Under the pieces are notes generated by a model. The model was given only the letters and a program-made list of their open reading frames with translations. It was not told the origin of the DNA and made no database searches. A program made the position numbers and the translations under genes. A DNA stretch of 64,000 nucleotides from NCBI GenBank assembly GCA_035771165.1, contig JAWNZC010000353.1:557501-621500 (forward strand), in the 5' to 3' direction. Shown in pieces: positions 53,481-64,000 of the stretch. The DNA comes from Paragorgia papillata (taxonomy: Eukaryota; Cnidaria; Anthozoa; Scleralcyonacea; Coralliidae). Positions within the stretch are counted from its first letter, which is position 1, and the number at the start of each line of letters is the position of its first letter.

Positions 53481-56400
53481 CAGTACAGTGCAGTTCAGTA
53501 GAGCACAGTGCGGTGCAGTAGAGCACAGTACAATGCTGTGCAGTAGAGCACAGTGCAGTACAGTAGACACAGTGCAGTGTAGAAGAGCACAGTGCAGTAC
53601 AGTGCAGCACAGTATAGCACAGTGCAGTGCAGTAGAGCACAGTGCAGTGCAGTAGAGCACAGTGCAGTGCAGTGCAGTGCAGTGCAGTACAGTAGAGCAC
53701 AGTGCAGTGCAGTAGAGCACAGTGCAGCACAGTAGACACATTGCAGTGCAGCAGAGCACAGTGCAGTACAGTGCAGTACAGTAGAGCACAGTGCAGTACA
53801 GTAGAGCACAGTGCAATGCAGTAGAAGCACAGTGCAGTACAGTGCAGTTCAGTAGAGCACAGTGCGGTGCAGTAGAGCACAGTGCGGTGCAGTAGAGCAC
53901 AGTGCAGTGCTGTGCAGTAGAGTACAGTGCAGTGCAGTCGAGCACAGTGCAGTGCAGTAGAGCAAAGTGCAGTGCAGTAGAGCACAGTCCGGTGCAGTAG
54001 AGTACAATGCAGTACAGTAGACACAGTGCAGCGCAGTGCAGTAGAGCAGTGCAGTACAGTGCAGTACAGTGCAGTACAGTGCAGTACAGTGCGGTGCAGT
54101 AGAGCACAGTGCGGTGCAGTAGAGCACAGTGCGGTGCAGTAGAGCACAGTGCAGGGCTGTGCAGTAGAGCACAGTGCTGTGTAGTAGAGCACAGTGCTGT
54201 GTAGTAGAGCACAGTGCAGTGCAGTAGAGCACAGTGCTGTGCAGTAGAGCACAGTGCGGTGCAGTGCAGCACAGTGCAGTACAGTAGAGCACAAGGCAGT
54301 GCAGTAGAGCACAGTGCGGTGCAGTAGAGCACAGTGCGGTGCAGTAGAGCACAGTGCGGTGCAGTAGAGCACAGTGCAGGGCTGTGCAGTAGAGCACAGT
54401 GCTGTGTAGTAGAGCACAGTGCAGTGCAGTAGAGCACAGTGCAGGGCTGTGCAGTAGAGCACAGTGCTGTGTAGTAGAGCACAGTGCAGTGCAGTCGAGC
54501 ACAGTGCAGTGCAGTAGAGCACAGTGCAGTACAGTAGAGCACAGTGCAGTACAGTAGACACAGTGCAGTGTAGAAGGGCACAGTGCAGTACTGTGCAGTA
54601 CAGTACAGCACAGTGCAGTGCAGTAGAGCACAGTGCAGTGCAGTAGAGCACAGTGCAGGGCTGTGCAGTAGAGCACAGTGCTGTGTAGTAGAGCACAGTG
54701 CAGTGCAGTCGAGCACAGTGCAGTGCAGTAGAGCACAGTGCAGTACAGTAGAGCACAGTGCAGTACAGTAGACACAGTGCAGTGTAGAAGGGCACAGTGC
54801 AGTACAGTGCAGTACAGTACAGCACAGTGCAGTGCAGTAGAGCACAGTGCAGTGCTGTAGAGCACAGTGCAGTGCAGTAGAGCACAGTGCAGTGCAGTAG
54901 AGCACAGTGCAATGCAGTGCAGTACAGTGCAGTACAGTAGAGCACAGTGCAGTGCAGTAGAGCACTGTGCAGTACAGTGCAGTACAGTAGAGCACAGTGC
55001 AGCACAGTAGACACATTGCAGTGCAGCAGAGCACAGTGCAGTACAGTGCAGTACAGTAGAGCACAGTGCAGTGCAGTCGAGCACAGTGCAGTGCAGTAGA
55101 GCACAGTGCAGTGCAGTAGAGCACAGTGCAGTACAGTAGAGCACAGTGCAGTGCAGTGCAGTACAGTAGAGCACAGTGCAGGGCAGTAGAGCACAGTGCA
55201 GTACAGTAGAGCACAGTGCAGTGCAGTGCAGTACAGTAGAGCACAGTGCAGTGCAGTAGAGCATAGTGCAGTCCAGTATAGCACAGTGCAGTCCAGCATA
55301 GCACAGTGCAGGACAGTAGAGCACAGTGCAGTGCAGCAGAGCACAGTGCAGTGCAGTAGAGCACAGCGCAGCACAGTGCAGTACAGTAGAGCACAGTGCA
55401 GTACAGTAGACACAGTGCAGTGCAGAAGAGCACAGTTCAGTACAGTGCAGTACAGTACAGTGCAGTGCAGTAGAGCACAGTGCAGTGCAGTAGAGCACAG
55501 TGCAGTGCAGTGCAGTACAGTAGAGCACAGTGCAGTGCAGTAGAGCACAGTGCAGTACAGTGCAGTACAGTAGAGCATAGTGCAGCACAGTAGACACAAT
55601 GCAGTACAGTAGAGTGCAGTGCAGTAGAGCACAATGCGGTGCGCAGAGCACAGTGCGGTGCAGTAGAGCACAGTGCAGAGCAGTAGAGCAGAGTGCAGTG
55701 CATTAGAGCACAGTGCAGTGCAGTACAGTAGAGCACAGTGCAGTGCAGTAGGGTGCAGTGCAGTGCAGTAGAGCACAATGCAGTACAGTAGAGTGCAGTG
55801 CAGTAGAGCACAACGCAGTGCAGTAGAGCACAGTGTTGTGCAGTAGAACACAGTGCAGTGCAGCAGAGCACAGTGCGGCGCAGTGCAGTAGAGCACAGTG
55901 CAGTGCAGTAGAGCACAGTGCGGTGCAGTGCAGTAGTGCACAGTGCGGCGAAGTGCAGTAGAGCACAGTGCAGTGCAGTAGAGCACAGTGCGGTGCAGTA
56001 GAGCACATGCAGTGCAGTAGAGCACAGTGCAGTGCAGTAGAGCACAATGCAGTGCAGTAGAGCACAATGCAGCACAGTAGAGCACAGTGCAGTACAGTTT
56101 AGCACAGTGCAGTACAGTAGAGCACAGTGCAGTACAGTAGAGCACAGTGCAGTGCAGTAGAGCACAGTGCAGTACAGTGCAGTACAGTAGAGCACAGTGC
56201 AGCACAGTAGACACATTGCAGTACAGTAGAGCACAGTGCAGTACAGTAGAGCACAGTGCAGTACAGTAGAGCACAGTGCAGTGCAGTAGAGCACAGTGCA
56301 GTACAGTAGAGCACAGTGCAGTGCAGTAGAGCACAGTGCAGTACAGTGCAGTTCAGTAGAGCACAGTGCGGTGCAGTAGAGCACAGTGCAGTACAGTAGA

Positions 56401-57479
56401 CACAGTGCAGTGCAGTAGAGCACAGTGCAGTACAGTACAGTACAGTGCAGTACAGTAGAGCACAGTGCAGTGCAGTAGAGCACAGTGCAGTGCAGTAGAG
56501 CACAGTTCAGTACAGTGCAGTGCAGTTCAGTAGAGCACAGTGCGGTGTAGTAGAACACAGTGCGGTGCAATAGAGCACAGTGCAGTGATGTACAGTAGAG
56601 CACAGTGCAGTACAGTACAGCACAGTGCTGTAGAGCACAGTGCAGTACAGTAGAGCACAAGGCAGTGCAGTAGAGCACAGTGCGGTGCAGTAGAGCACAG
56701 TGCAGCACAGTAGACACATTGCAGTGCAGTAGAGCACAGTGCAGTACAGTGCAGTACAGTAGAGCACAGTGCAGTGCAGTAGAGCACAGTGCAGTACAGT
56801 GCAGTTCAGTAGAGCACAGTGCGGTGCAGTAGAGCACAGTGCGGTGCAGTAGAGCACAGTGCGGTGCAGTAGAGCACAGTGCGGTGCAGTAGGGCACAGT
56901 GCAGGGCTGTGCAGTATAGCACAGTGCTGTGTAGTAGAGCACAGTGCAGTGCAGTCGAGCACAGTGCAGTGCATTAGAGCACAGTGCAGTGCCGTAGGGC
57001 ACAGTGCAGTGCAGTAGAGCACAGTGCTGTGCAGTAGAGCACAATGCAGTACAGTAGACACAGTGCAGTGCAGTAGAGCACAGTGCAGTACAGTGCAGTA
57101 CAGTAGAGCACAGTGCAGTGCAGTAGAGCACAGTGCAGTACAGTACAGTGCAGTTCCGTAGAGCACAGTGCGGTGCAGTAGAGCACAGTGCGGTGCAGTA
57201 GAGCACACTGCAGTGATGTACAGTAGAGCACAGTGCAGTGCAGTAGTAGAGCACAGTACAGTGCAGTAGAGCACAGTGCAGTACAGTAGACACAGTGCAG
57301 TGTAGAAGAGCACAGTGCAGTACAGTGCAGTACAGTACAGCACAGTGCAGTGCAGTAGAGCACCGTGCAGTGCAGTAGAGCACAGTGCAGTGCAGTAGAG
57401 CACAGTGCAATGCAGTAGAGCACAGTGCAGTGCAGTAGAGCACAGTGCAGTGCAGTAGAGCACAGTGCAGTACAGTAGA

Positions 57480-60400
57480 GCACAGTGCAGTACAGTGCAG
57501 TGCAGTCGAGCACAGTGCAGTGCAGTAGAGCACAGTGCAGTGCAGTAGAGCACAGTGCAGTACAGTAGAGCACAGTGCAGTACAGTGCAGTACAGTACAG
57601 TACAGCACAGTGCAGGGCAGTAGAGCACAGTGCAGTGCAGTAGAGCATAGTGCAGTCCAGTATAGCACAGTGCAGTCCAGTATAGCACAGTGCAGTACAG
57701 TAGAGCACAGTGCAGTGCAGTAGAGCACAGTGCAGCACAGTGCAGTACAGTAGAGCACAGTGCAGTACAGTAGACACGGTGCAGTGCAGAAGAGCACAGT
57801 GCAGTACAGCGCAGTACAGTACAGCACAGTGCAGTGCAGTGCAGTGCAGTAGAGCACAGTGCAGTGCAGTAGAGGACAGTGCAGTGCAGTGCAGTGCAGT
57901 ACAGTAGAGCACAGTGCAGTGCAGTAGAGCACAGTGCAGTACAGTGCAGTACAGTAGAACACAGTGCAGCACAGTAGACACATTGCAGTACAGCAGAGCA
58001 CAGTGCAGTACAGTGCAGTACAGTAGAGCACAGTGCAGTACAGTAGAGCACCGTGCAGTGCAGTAGAGCACAGTGCAGTACAGTGCAGTTCAGTAGAGCA
58101 CAGTGCGGTGCAGTAGAGCACAGTGCGGTGCAGTAGAGCACAGTACAGTGCTGTGCAGTAGAGCACAGTGCAGTGCAGTCGAGCACAGTGTAGTGCAGTA
58201 GAGCACAGTGCAGTGCAGTAGAGCACAGTGCAGTACAGTAGAGCACAGTGCAGTACAGTGCAGTACAGTAGAGCACAGTGCAGGGCAGTAGAGCACAGTG
58301 CGGTGCAGTAGAGCACAGTGCGGTGCAGTAGAGCGCAGTGCGGTGCAGTAGAGCACAGTGCAGTGATGTACAGTAGAGCACAGTGCAGTGCAGTAGAGCA
58401 CAGTACAGTGCTGTAGAGCACAGTGCAGCACAGTGCAGTACAGTAGAGCACAAGGCAGTGCAGTAGAGCACAGTGCGGTGCAGTAGAGCACAGTGCAGTA
58501 CAGTAGAGCACAGTGCAGTACAGTGCAGTGCAGTCGCGCACAGTGCAGTGCAGTAGAGCACAGTGCAGTGCAGTAGAGCACAGTGCAGTACAGTAGAGCA
58601 CAGTGCAGTACAGTGCAGTACAGTAGAGCACAGTGCAGGGCAGTAGAGCACAGTGCAGTGCAGTAGAGCATAGTGCAGTCCAGTATAGCACAGTGTAGTC
58701 CAGTATAGCACAGTGCAGTACAGTAGAGCACAGTGCAGTGCAGCAGAGCACAGTGCAGTGCAGTAGAGCACAGTGCAGCACAGTGCAGTACAGTAGAGCA
58801 CAGTGCAGTACAGTACAGTAGACACAGTGCAGTGCAGAAGAGCACAGTGCAGTACAGTGCAGTACAGTACAGCACAGTGCAGTGCAGTAGAGCACAGTGC
58901 AGTGTAGTAGAGCACCGTGCAGTGCAGTAGAGCACAGTGCAGTGCAGTAGAGCACAGTGCAATGCAGTAGAGCACAGTGCAGTGCAGTAGAGCACAGTGC
59001 AGTGCAGTAGAGCACAGTGCAGTACAGTAGAGCACAGTGCAGTACAGTGCAGTGCAGTCGAGCACAGTGCAGTGCAGTAGAGCACAGTCCATGCAGTAGA
59101 GCACAGTGCAGTACAGTAGAGCACAGTGCAGTACAGTGCAGTACAGTACAGTACAGCACAGTGCAGGGCAGTAGAGCACAGTGCAGTGCAGTAGAGCATA
59201 GTGCAGTCCAGTATAGCACAGTGCAGTCCAGTATAGCACAGTGCAGTACAGTAGAGCACAGTGCAGTGCAGTAGAGCACAGTGCAGCACAGTGCAGTACA
59301 GTAGAGCACAGTGCAGTACAGTAGACACGGTGCAGTGCAGAAGAGCACAGTGCAGTACAGTGCAGTACAGTACAGCACAGTGCAGTGCAGTGCAGTGCAG
59401 TAGAGCACAGTGCAGTGCAGTAGAGGACAGTGCAGTGCAGTGCAGTGCAGTACAGTAGAGCACAGTGCAGTGCAGTAGAGCACAGTGCAGTACAGTGCAG
59501 TACAGTAGAACACAGTGCAGCACAGTAGACACATTGCAGTACAGCAGAGCACAGTGCAGTACAGTGCAGTACAGTAGAGCACAGTGCAGTACAGTAGAGC
59601 ACAGTGCAGTGCAGTAGAGCACAGTGCAGTACAGTGCAGTTCAGTAGAGCACAGTGCGGTGCAGTAGAGCACAGTGCGGTGCAGTAGAGCACAGTACAGT
59701 GCTGTGCAGTAGAGCACAGTGCAGTGCAGTCGAGCACAGTGTAGTGCAGTAGAGCACAGTGCAGTGCAGTAGAGCACAGTGCAGTACAGTAGAGCACAGT
59801 GCAGTACAGTGCAGTACAGTAGAGCACAGTGCAGGGCAGTAGAGCAAAGTGCGGTGCAGTAGAGCACAGTGCGGTGCAGTAGAGCGCAGTGCGGTGCAGT
59901 AGAGCACAGTGCAGTGATGTACAGTAGAGCACAGTGCAGTGCAGTAGAGCACAGTACAGTGCTGTAGAGCACAGTGCAGCACAGTGCAGTACAGTAGAGC
60001 ACAAGGCAGTGCAGTAGAGCACAGTGCGGTGCAGTAGAGCACAGTGCAGCACAGTAGACACATTGCAGTGCAGTAGAGCACAGTGCAGTACAGTAGAGCA
60101 CAGTGCAGTACAGTGCAGTGCAGTCGCGCACAGTGCAGTGCAGTAGAGCACAGTGCAGTGCAGTATAGCACAGTGCAGTACAGTAGAGCACAGTGCAGTA
60201 CAGTGCAGTACAGTAGAGCACAGTGCAGGGCAGTAGAGCACAGTGCAGTGCAGTAGAGCATAGTGCAGTCCAGTGTAGCACAGTGCAGTCCAGTATAGCA
60301 CAGTGCAGTACAGTAGAGCACAGTGCAGTGCAGCAGAGCACAGTGCAGTGCAGTAGAGCACAGTGCAGCACAGTGCAGTACAGTAGAGCACAGTGCAGTA

Positions 60401-60620
60401 CAGTACAGTAGACACAGTGCAGTGCAGAAGAGCACAGTGCAGTACAGTGCAGTACAGTACAGCACAGTGCAGTGCAGTAGAGCACGGTGCAGTGCAGTAG
60501 AGCACAGTGCAGTGCAGTGCAGTGCAGTAGAGCACAGTGCAGCACAGTGCAGTACAGTAGAGCACAGCGCAGTACAGTACAGTAGACACAGTGCAGTGCA
60601 GAAGAGCACAGTGCAGTACA
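57480..60620. repeat. Tandem 1.55-1.59-kb higher-order units
   Basis: Variant order at 57535-57907 recurs at 59086-59458 (offset 1551), and 58733-58860 recurs at 60323-60450 (offset 1590). Shared private variants include AGAGGACAGTGCAGTGC, AGACACGGTGCAGTGC and CAGTCGCGCACAGTG. Confidence 0.6.
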
Positions 60621-63600
60621 GTGCAGTACAGTACGGCACAGTGCAGTGCAGTAGAGCACGGTGCAGTGCAGTAGAGCACAGTGCAGTGCAGTGCAGTGCA
60701 GTGCAGTACAGTAGAGCACAGTGCAGTGCAGTAGAGCACAGTGCAGTGCAGTAGAGCACAGTGCAGTACAGTAGAGTACAGTGCAGCACAGTAGACACAT
60801 TGCAGTGCAGTAGAGCACAGTGCAGTACAGTGCAGTACAGTAGAGCACAGTGCAGTGCAGTAGAGCACAGTCCAGTACAGTGCAGTTCAGTAGAGCACAG
60901 TGCGGTGCAGTAGAGCACAGTGCGGTGCAGTAGAGCACAGTGCGGTGCAGTAGAGCACAGTGCGGTGCAGTAGAACACAGTGCAGGGCTGTGCAGTAGAG
61001 CACAGTGCTGTGTAGTAGAGCACAGTGCAGTGCAGTCGAGCACAGTGCAGTGCAGTATAGCACAGTGCAGCACAGTCCAGTGCAGTAGAGCACAGTGCAG
61101 TACAGTAGAGCACAGTGCAATGCAGTAGAGCACAGTGCAGTACAGTGCAGTTCAGTAGAGCACAGTGCGGTGCAGTAGGGCACAGTGCGGTGCAGTAGAA
61201 CACAGTACAGTACTGTGCAGTAGAGCACAGTGCAGCACAGTGCAGTACAGTAGAGCACAGTGCAGTACAGTAGACACAGTGCAGTGCAGAAGAGCACAGT
61301 GCAGTACAGTGCAGTACAGTACAGTGCAGTGCAGTGCAGTGCAGTAGAGCACAGTGCAGTGCAGTAGAGCACAGTGCAGTGCAGTAGAGCACAGTGCAGT
61401 GCAGTGCAGTACAGTAGAGCACAGTGCAGTGCAGTAGAGCACAGTGCAGTGCAGTGCAGTACAGTACAGTAGAGCACAGTGCAGCACAGTAGACACATTG
61501 CAATACAGCAGAGCACAGTGCAGTACAGTGCAGTACAGTAGAGCACAGTGCAGTACAGTAGAGCACAGTGCAGTGCAGTAGAGCATAGTGCAGTACAGTA
61601 CAGTAGAGCACAGTGCAGTACAGTGCAGTACAGTAGAGCACAGTGCAGGGCAGTAGAGCACAGTGCGGTGCAGTAGAGCAGAGTGCAGCACAGTAGACAC
61701 ATTGCAGTGCAGTAGAGCACAGTGCAGTACAGTGCAGTACAGTAGAGCACAGTGCAGTGCAGTAGAGCACAGTGCAGTACAGTGCAGTTCAGTAGAGCAA
61801 AGTGCGGTGCAGTAGAGCACAGTGCGGTGCAGTAGAGCACAGTGCGGTGCAGTAGAGCACAGTGCAGGGCTGTGCAGTAGAGCACAGTGCTGTGTAGTAG
61901 AGCACAGTGCAGTGCAGTAGAACACAGTACAGTACTGTGCAGTAGAGTACAGTGCAGCACAGTGCAGTACAGTAGAGCACAGTGCAGTACAGTAGACACA
62001 GTGCAGTGCAGAAGAGCACAGTGCAGTACAGCGCAGTACAGTACAGCACAGTGCAGTGCAGTGCAGTAGAGCACAGTGCGGTGCAGTAGAGCACAGTGCA
62101 GTGCAGTAGAGCACAGTGCAGTGCAGTGCAGTACAGTAGAGCACAGTGCAGTGCAGTAGAGCACAGTGCAGTGCAGTGCAGTACAGTACAGTAGAGCACA
62201 GTGCAGCACAGTAGACACATTGCAGTACAGCAGAGCACAGTGCAGTACAGTGCAGTACAGTAGAGCACAGTGCAGTACAGTAGAGCACAGTGCAGTGCAG
62301 CAGAGCACAGTGCAGTACAGTAGAGCACAGCGCAGTACAGTAGACACAGTGCAGTGCAGAAGAGCACAGTGCAGTACAGTGCAGTACAGTACAGCACAGT
62401 GCAGTGCAGTGCAGTAGAGCACAGTACAGTGCAGTAGAGGACAGTGCAGTGCAGTAGAGCACAGTGCAGTGCAGTGCAGTGCAGTGCAGTACAGTAGAGC
62501 ACAGTGCAGTGCAGTAGAGCACAGTGCAGTACAGTGCAGTACAGTACAGTAGAGCACAGTGCAGCACAGTAGACATATTGCAGTACAGCAGAGCACAGTG
62601 CAGTACAGTGCAGAACAGTAGAGCACAGTGCAGTACAGTAGAGCACAGTGCAGTTGAGTAGAGCACAGTGCAGTACAGTGCAGTTCAGTAGAGCATAGTG
62701 CGGTGCAGTAGAGCAAAGTGCAGTGCAGTAGAGCACAGTGCAGTACAGTAGAGCACAGTGCAGTACAGTGCAGTGCAGTGCAGTGCAGTAGAGCACAGTG
62801 CAGTGCAGTGCAGTTCAGTGCAGTACAGTAGAGCACAGTGCAGTGCAGAAGAGCACAGTGCAGTACAGTAGAGCACAGTGCAGTGCAGTAGAGCACAGTG
62901 CAGTACAGTGCAGTTCAGTAGAGCACAGTGCGGTGCAGTAGAGCACAGTGCAGTGCAGTAGAGCACAGTGCAGTGCAGTAGAGCACAGTGCAGTACAGTG
63001 CAGTTCAGTAGAGCACAGTGCGGTGCAGTAGAGCACAGTGCAGTGCAGTAGAGCACAGTGCAGTACAGTAGAGCACAGTGCAGTACAGTGCAGTGCAGTC
63101 GAGCACAGTGCAGCACAGTAGACACATTGCAGTACAGCAGAGCACTGTGCAGTACAGTGCAGTACAGTAGAGCACAGTGCAGTACAGTAGAGCACAGTGC
63201 AGTGCAGTAGAGCACAGTGCAGTACAGTGCAGTTCAGTAGAGCACAGTGCGGTGCAGTAGAGCACAGTGCAGTGCAGTAGAGCACAGTGCAGTACAGTGC
63301 AGTGCAGTCGAGCACAGTGCAGCACAGTAGACACATTGCAGTACAGCAGAGCACTGTGCAGTACAGTGCAGTACAGTAGAGCACAGTGCAGTACAGTAGA
63401 GCACAGTGCAGTGCAGTAGAGCACAGTGCAGTACAGTGCAGTTCAGTAGAGCACAGTGCGGTGCAGTAGAGCACAGTGCAGTGCAGTAGAGCACAGTGCA
63501 GTACAGTAGAGCACAGTGCAGTACAGTGCAGTGCAGTCGAGCACAGTGCAGTACAGTGCAGTACAGTACAGTAGAGCACAGTGCAGCACAGTAGACACAT

Positions 63601-64000
63601 TGCAGTACAGCAGAGCACAGTGCAGTACAGTGCAGTACAGTAGAGCACAGTGCAGTACAGTGCAGTACAGTACAGTAGAGCACAGTGCAGCACAGTAGAC
63701 ACATTGCAGTACAGCAGAGCACAGTGCAGTACAGTGCAGTACAGTAGAGCACAGTGCAGTGCAGTAGAGCACAGTGCAGTACAGTGCAGTTCAGTAGAGC
63801 ACAGTGCAGTGCAGTAGAGTACTGTGCAGAGCAGCTAAGCACAGTGCAGTACAGTAGAGCACTGTGCAGTGCAGTGCAGTACAGTACAGTAGAGCACAGT
63901 GCAGCACAGTAGACACATTGCAGTACAGCAGAGCACAGTGCAGTACAGTGCAGTACAGTAGAGCACAGTGCAGTACAGTGCAGTACAGTACAGTAGAGCA

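Larger units (their letters stand above)
34605..64000. repeat. Pentamer satellite array, at least 29.4 kb, running off the window
   Basis: The array is written in 5-base words: CAGTG and CAGTA dominate, interrupted every two to six words by GAGCA. The commonest unit is GAGCA CAGTG CAGTA CAGTA or its CAGTG variant (20 bp), with 30-bp and longer forms having extra CAGTG CAGTA pairs. Variant words (CGGTG, CAGGG, CAGTC, CAGCA, ACATT) are not random but recur in fixed contexts such as TAGACACATTGCAGT and CAGTCCAGTATAGCA. No mobile element or unique sequence interrupts it. The plus strand is purine-rich (about 60 percent by unit composition). Very long open frames on the minus strand, and short ones on the plus, are consequences of this composition and are not annotated as genes. 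Confidence 0.95.

Noticed and set aside
55437..61133. Minus-strand open frame of about 1,898 codons, and similar giant frames in 34-64 kb
   Set aside because: They exist only because the pentamer words contain no stop on that strand. All three frames encode the same Leu/His/Cys/Thr/Ala/Val/Tyr cycle, and there is no start context, domain or variation typical of protein.
34703..63698. Short plus-strand frames rich in Gln, Ser, Val, Cys (pattern SAVQCSTVQYS)
   Set aside because: Shadows of the same satellite, ended wherever CAGTA meets GAGCA and makes TAG.
34605..64000. CRISPR-like array because of regular repeats
   Set aside because: There are no unique spacers. Repeats are contiguous 5-bp words in a eukaryotic context.

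Overview
This window looks like nuclear DNA of a marine invertebrate, most likely a cnidarian or possibly a sponge. The support is a split SRCR exon with phase-1 boundaries, spliceosomal GT/AG signals, a decayed BEL/Pao retrotransposon, jockey/CR1-like LINE remnants, a decayed gene of the P2X7-intracellular-domain type, and many short inverted-repeat elements, including one with the CCTCGTTCCCAGGG terminus that I associate with anthozoan genomes. The species cannot be fixed from this sequence. No bacterial operon, rRNA, tRNA or CRISPR array was seen.

Layout. From 1 to about 34.1 kb the DNA is AT-rich, gene-poor and crowded with mobile elements. Likely genuine coding pieces are one SRCR exon (2231-2557, minus), a possible small gene start with CCAAT-box repeats upstream (6150-6730), an unidentified exon with a good donor (22479-22801, minus), a three-exon pseudogene (31636-32608, plus), an orphan terminal exon (32688-32852, minus) and a few short coding-like fragments (11838-12053 and 14046-14243, both minus). 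Mobile DNA includes a frameshifted BEL/Pao pol gene (about 7.9-11.6 kb), LINE pieces (17.8, 23.7-24.8, 25.8-26.2 and 32.9-33.6 kb), several MITEs and fold-back elements, and a dispersed repeat family with four copies (about 1.5, 3.7, 14.3 and 26.5/30.6 kb). One of those copies was split at a TA by a 3.5-kb insertion. That insertion consists of three identical-length 263-bp MITEs separated by two near-identical 1.36-kb spacers, and each spacer carries a helicase-like coding fragment.

From about 34.13 kb the sequence changes abruptly. First come about two dozen copies of a 20-bp minisatellite. Then, from about 34.6 kb to the window edge at 64,000, there is one continuous satellite of at least 29.4 kb built from pentamers (mainly CAGTG and CAGTA, punctuated by GAGCA). 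No transposon interrupts it. Within it are large internal duplications (offsets near 0.94, 1.55, 3.4, 5.0 and 6.5 kb). It has no common stop codon on the minus strand in any frame, so it produces open frames of up to about 1,900 codons that should not be called genes.

The genes do not form a pathway. The informative content is the satellite, its diverged edge, the nested MITE/spacer array and the gene remnants.
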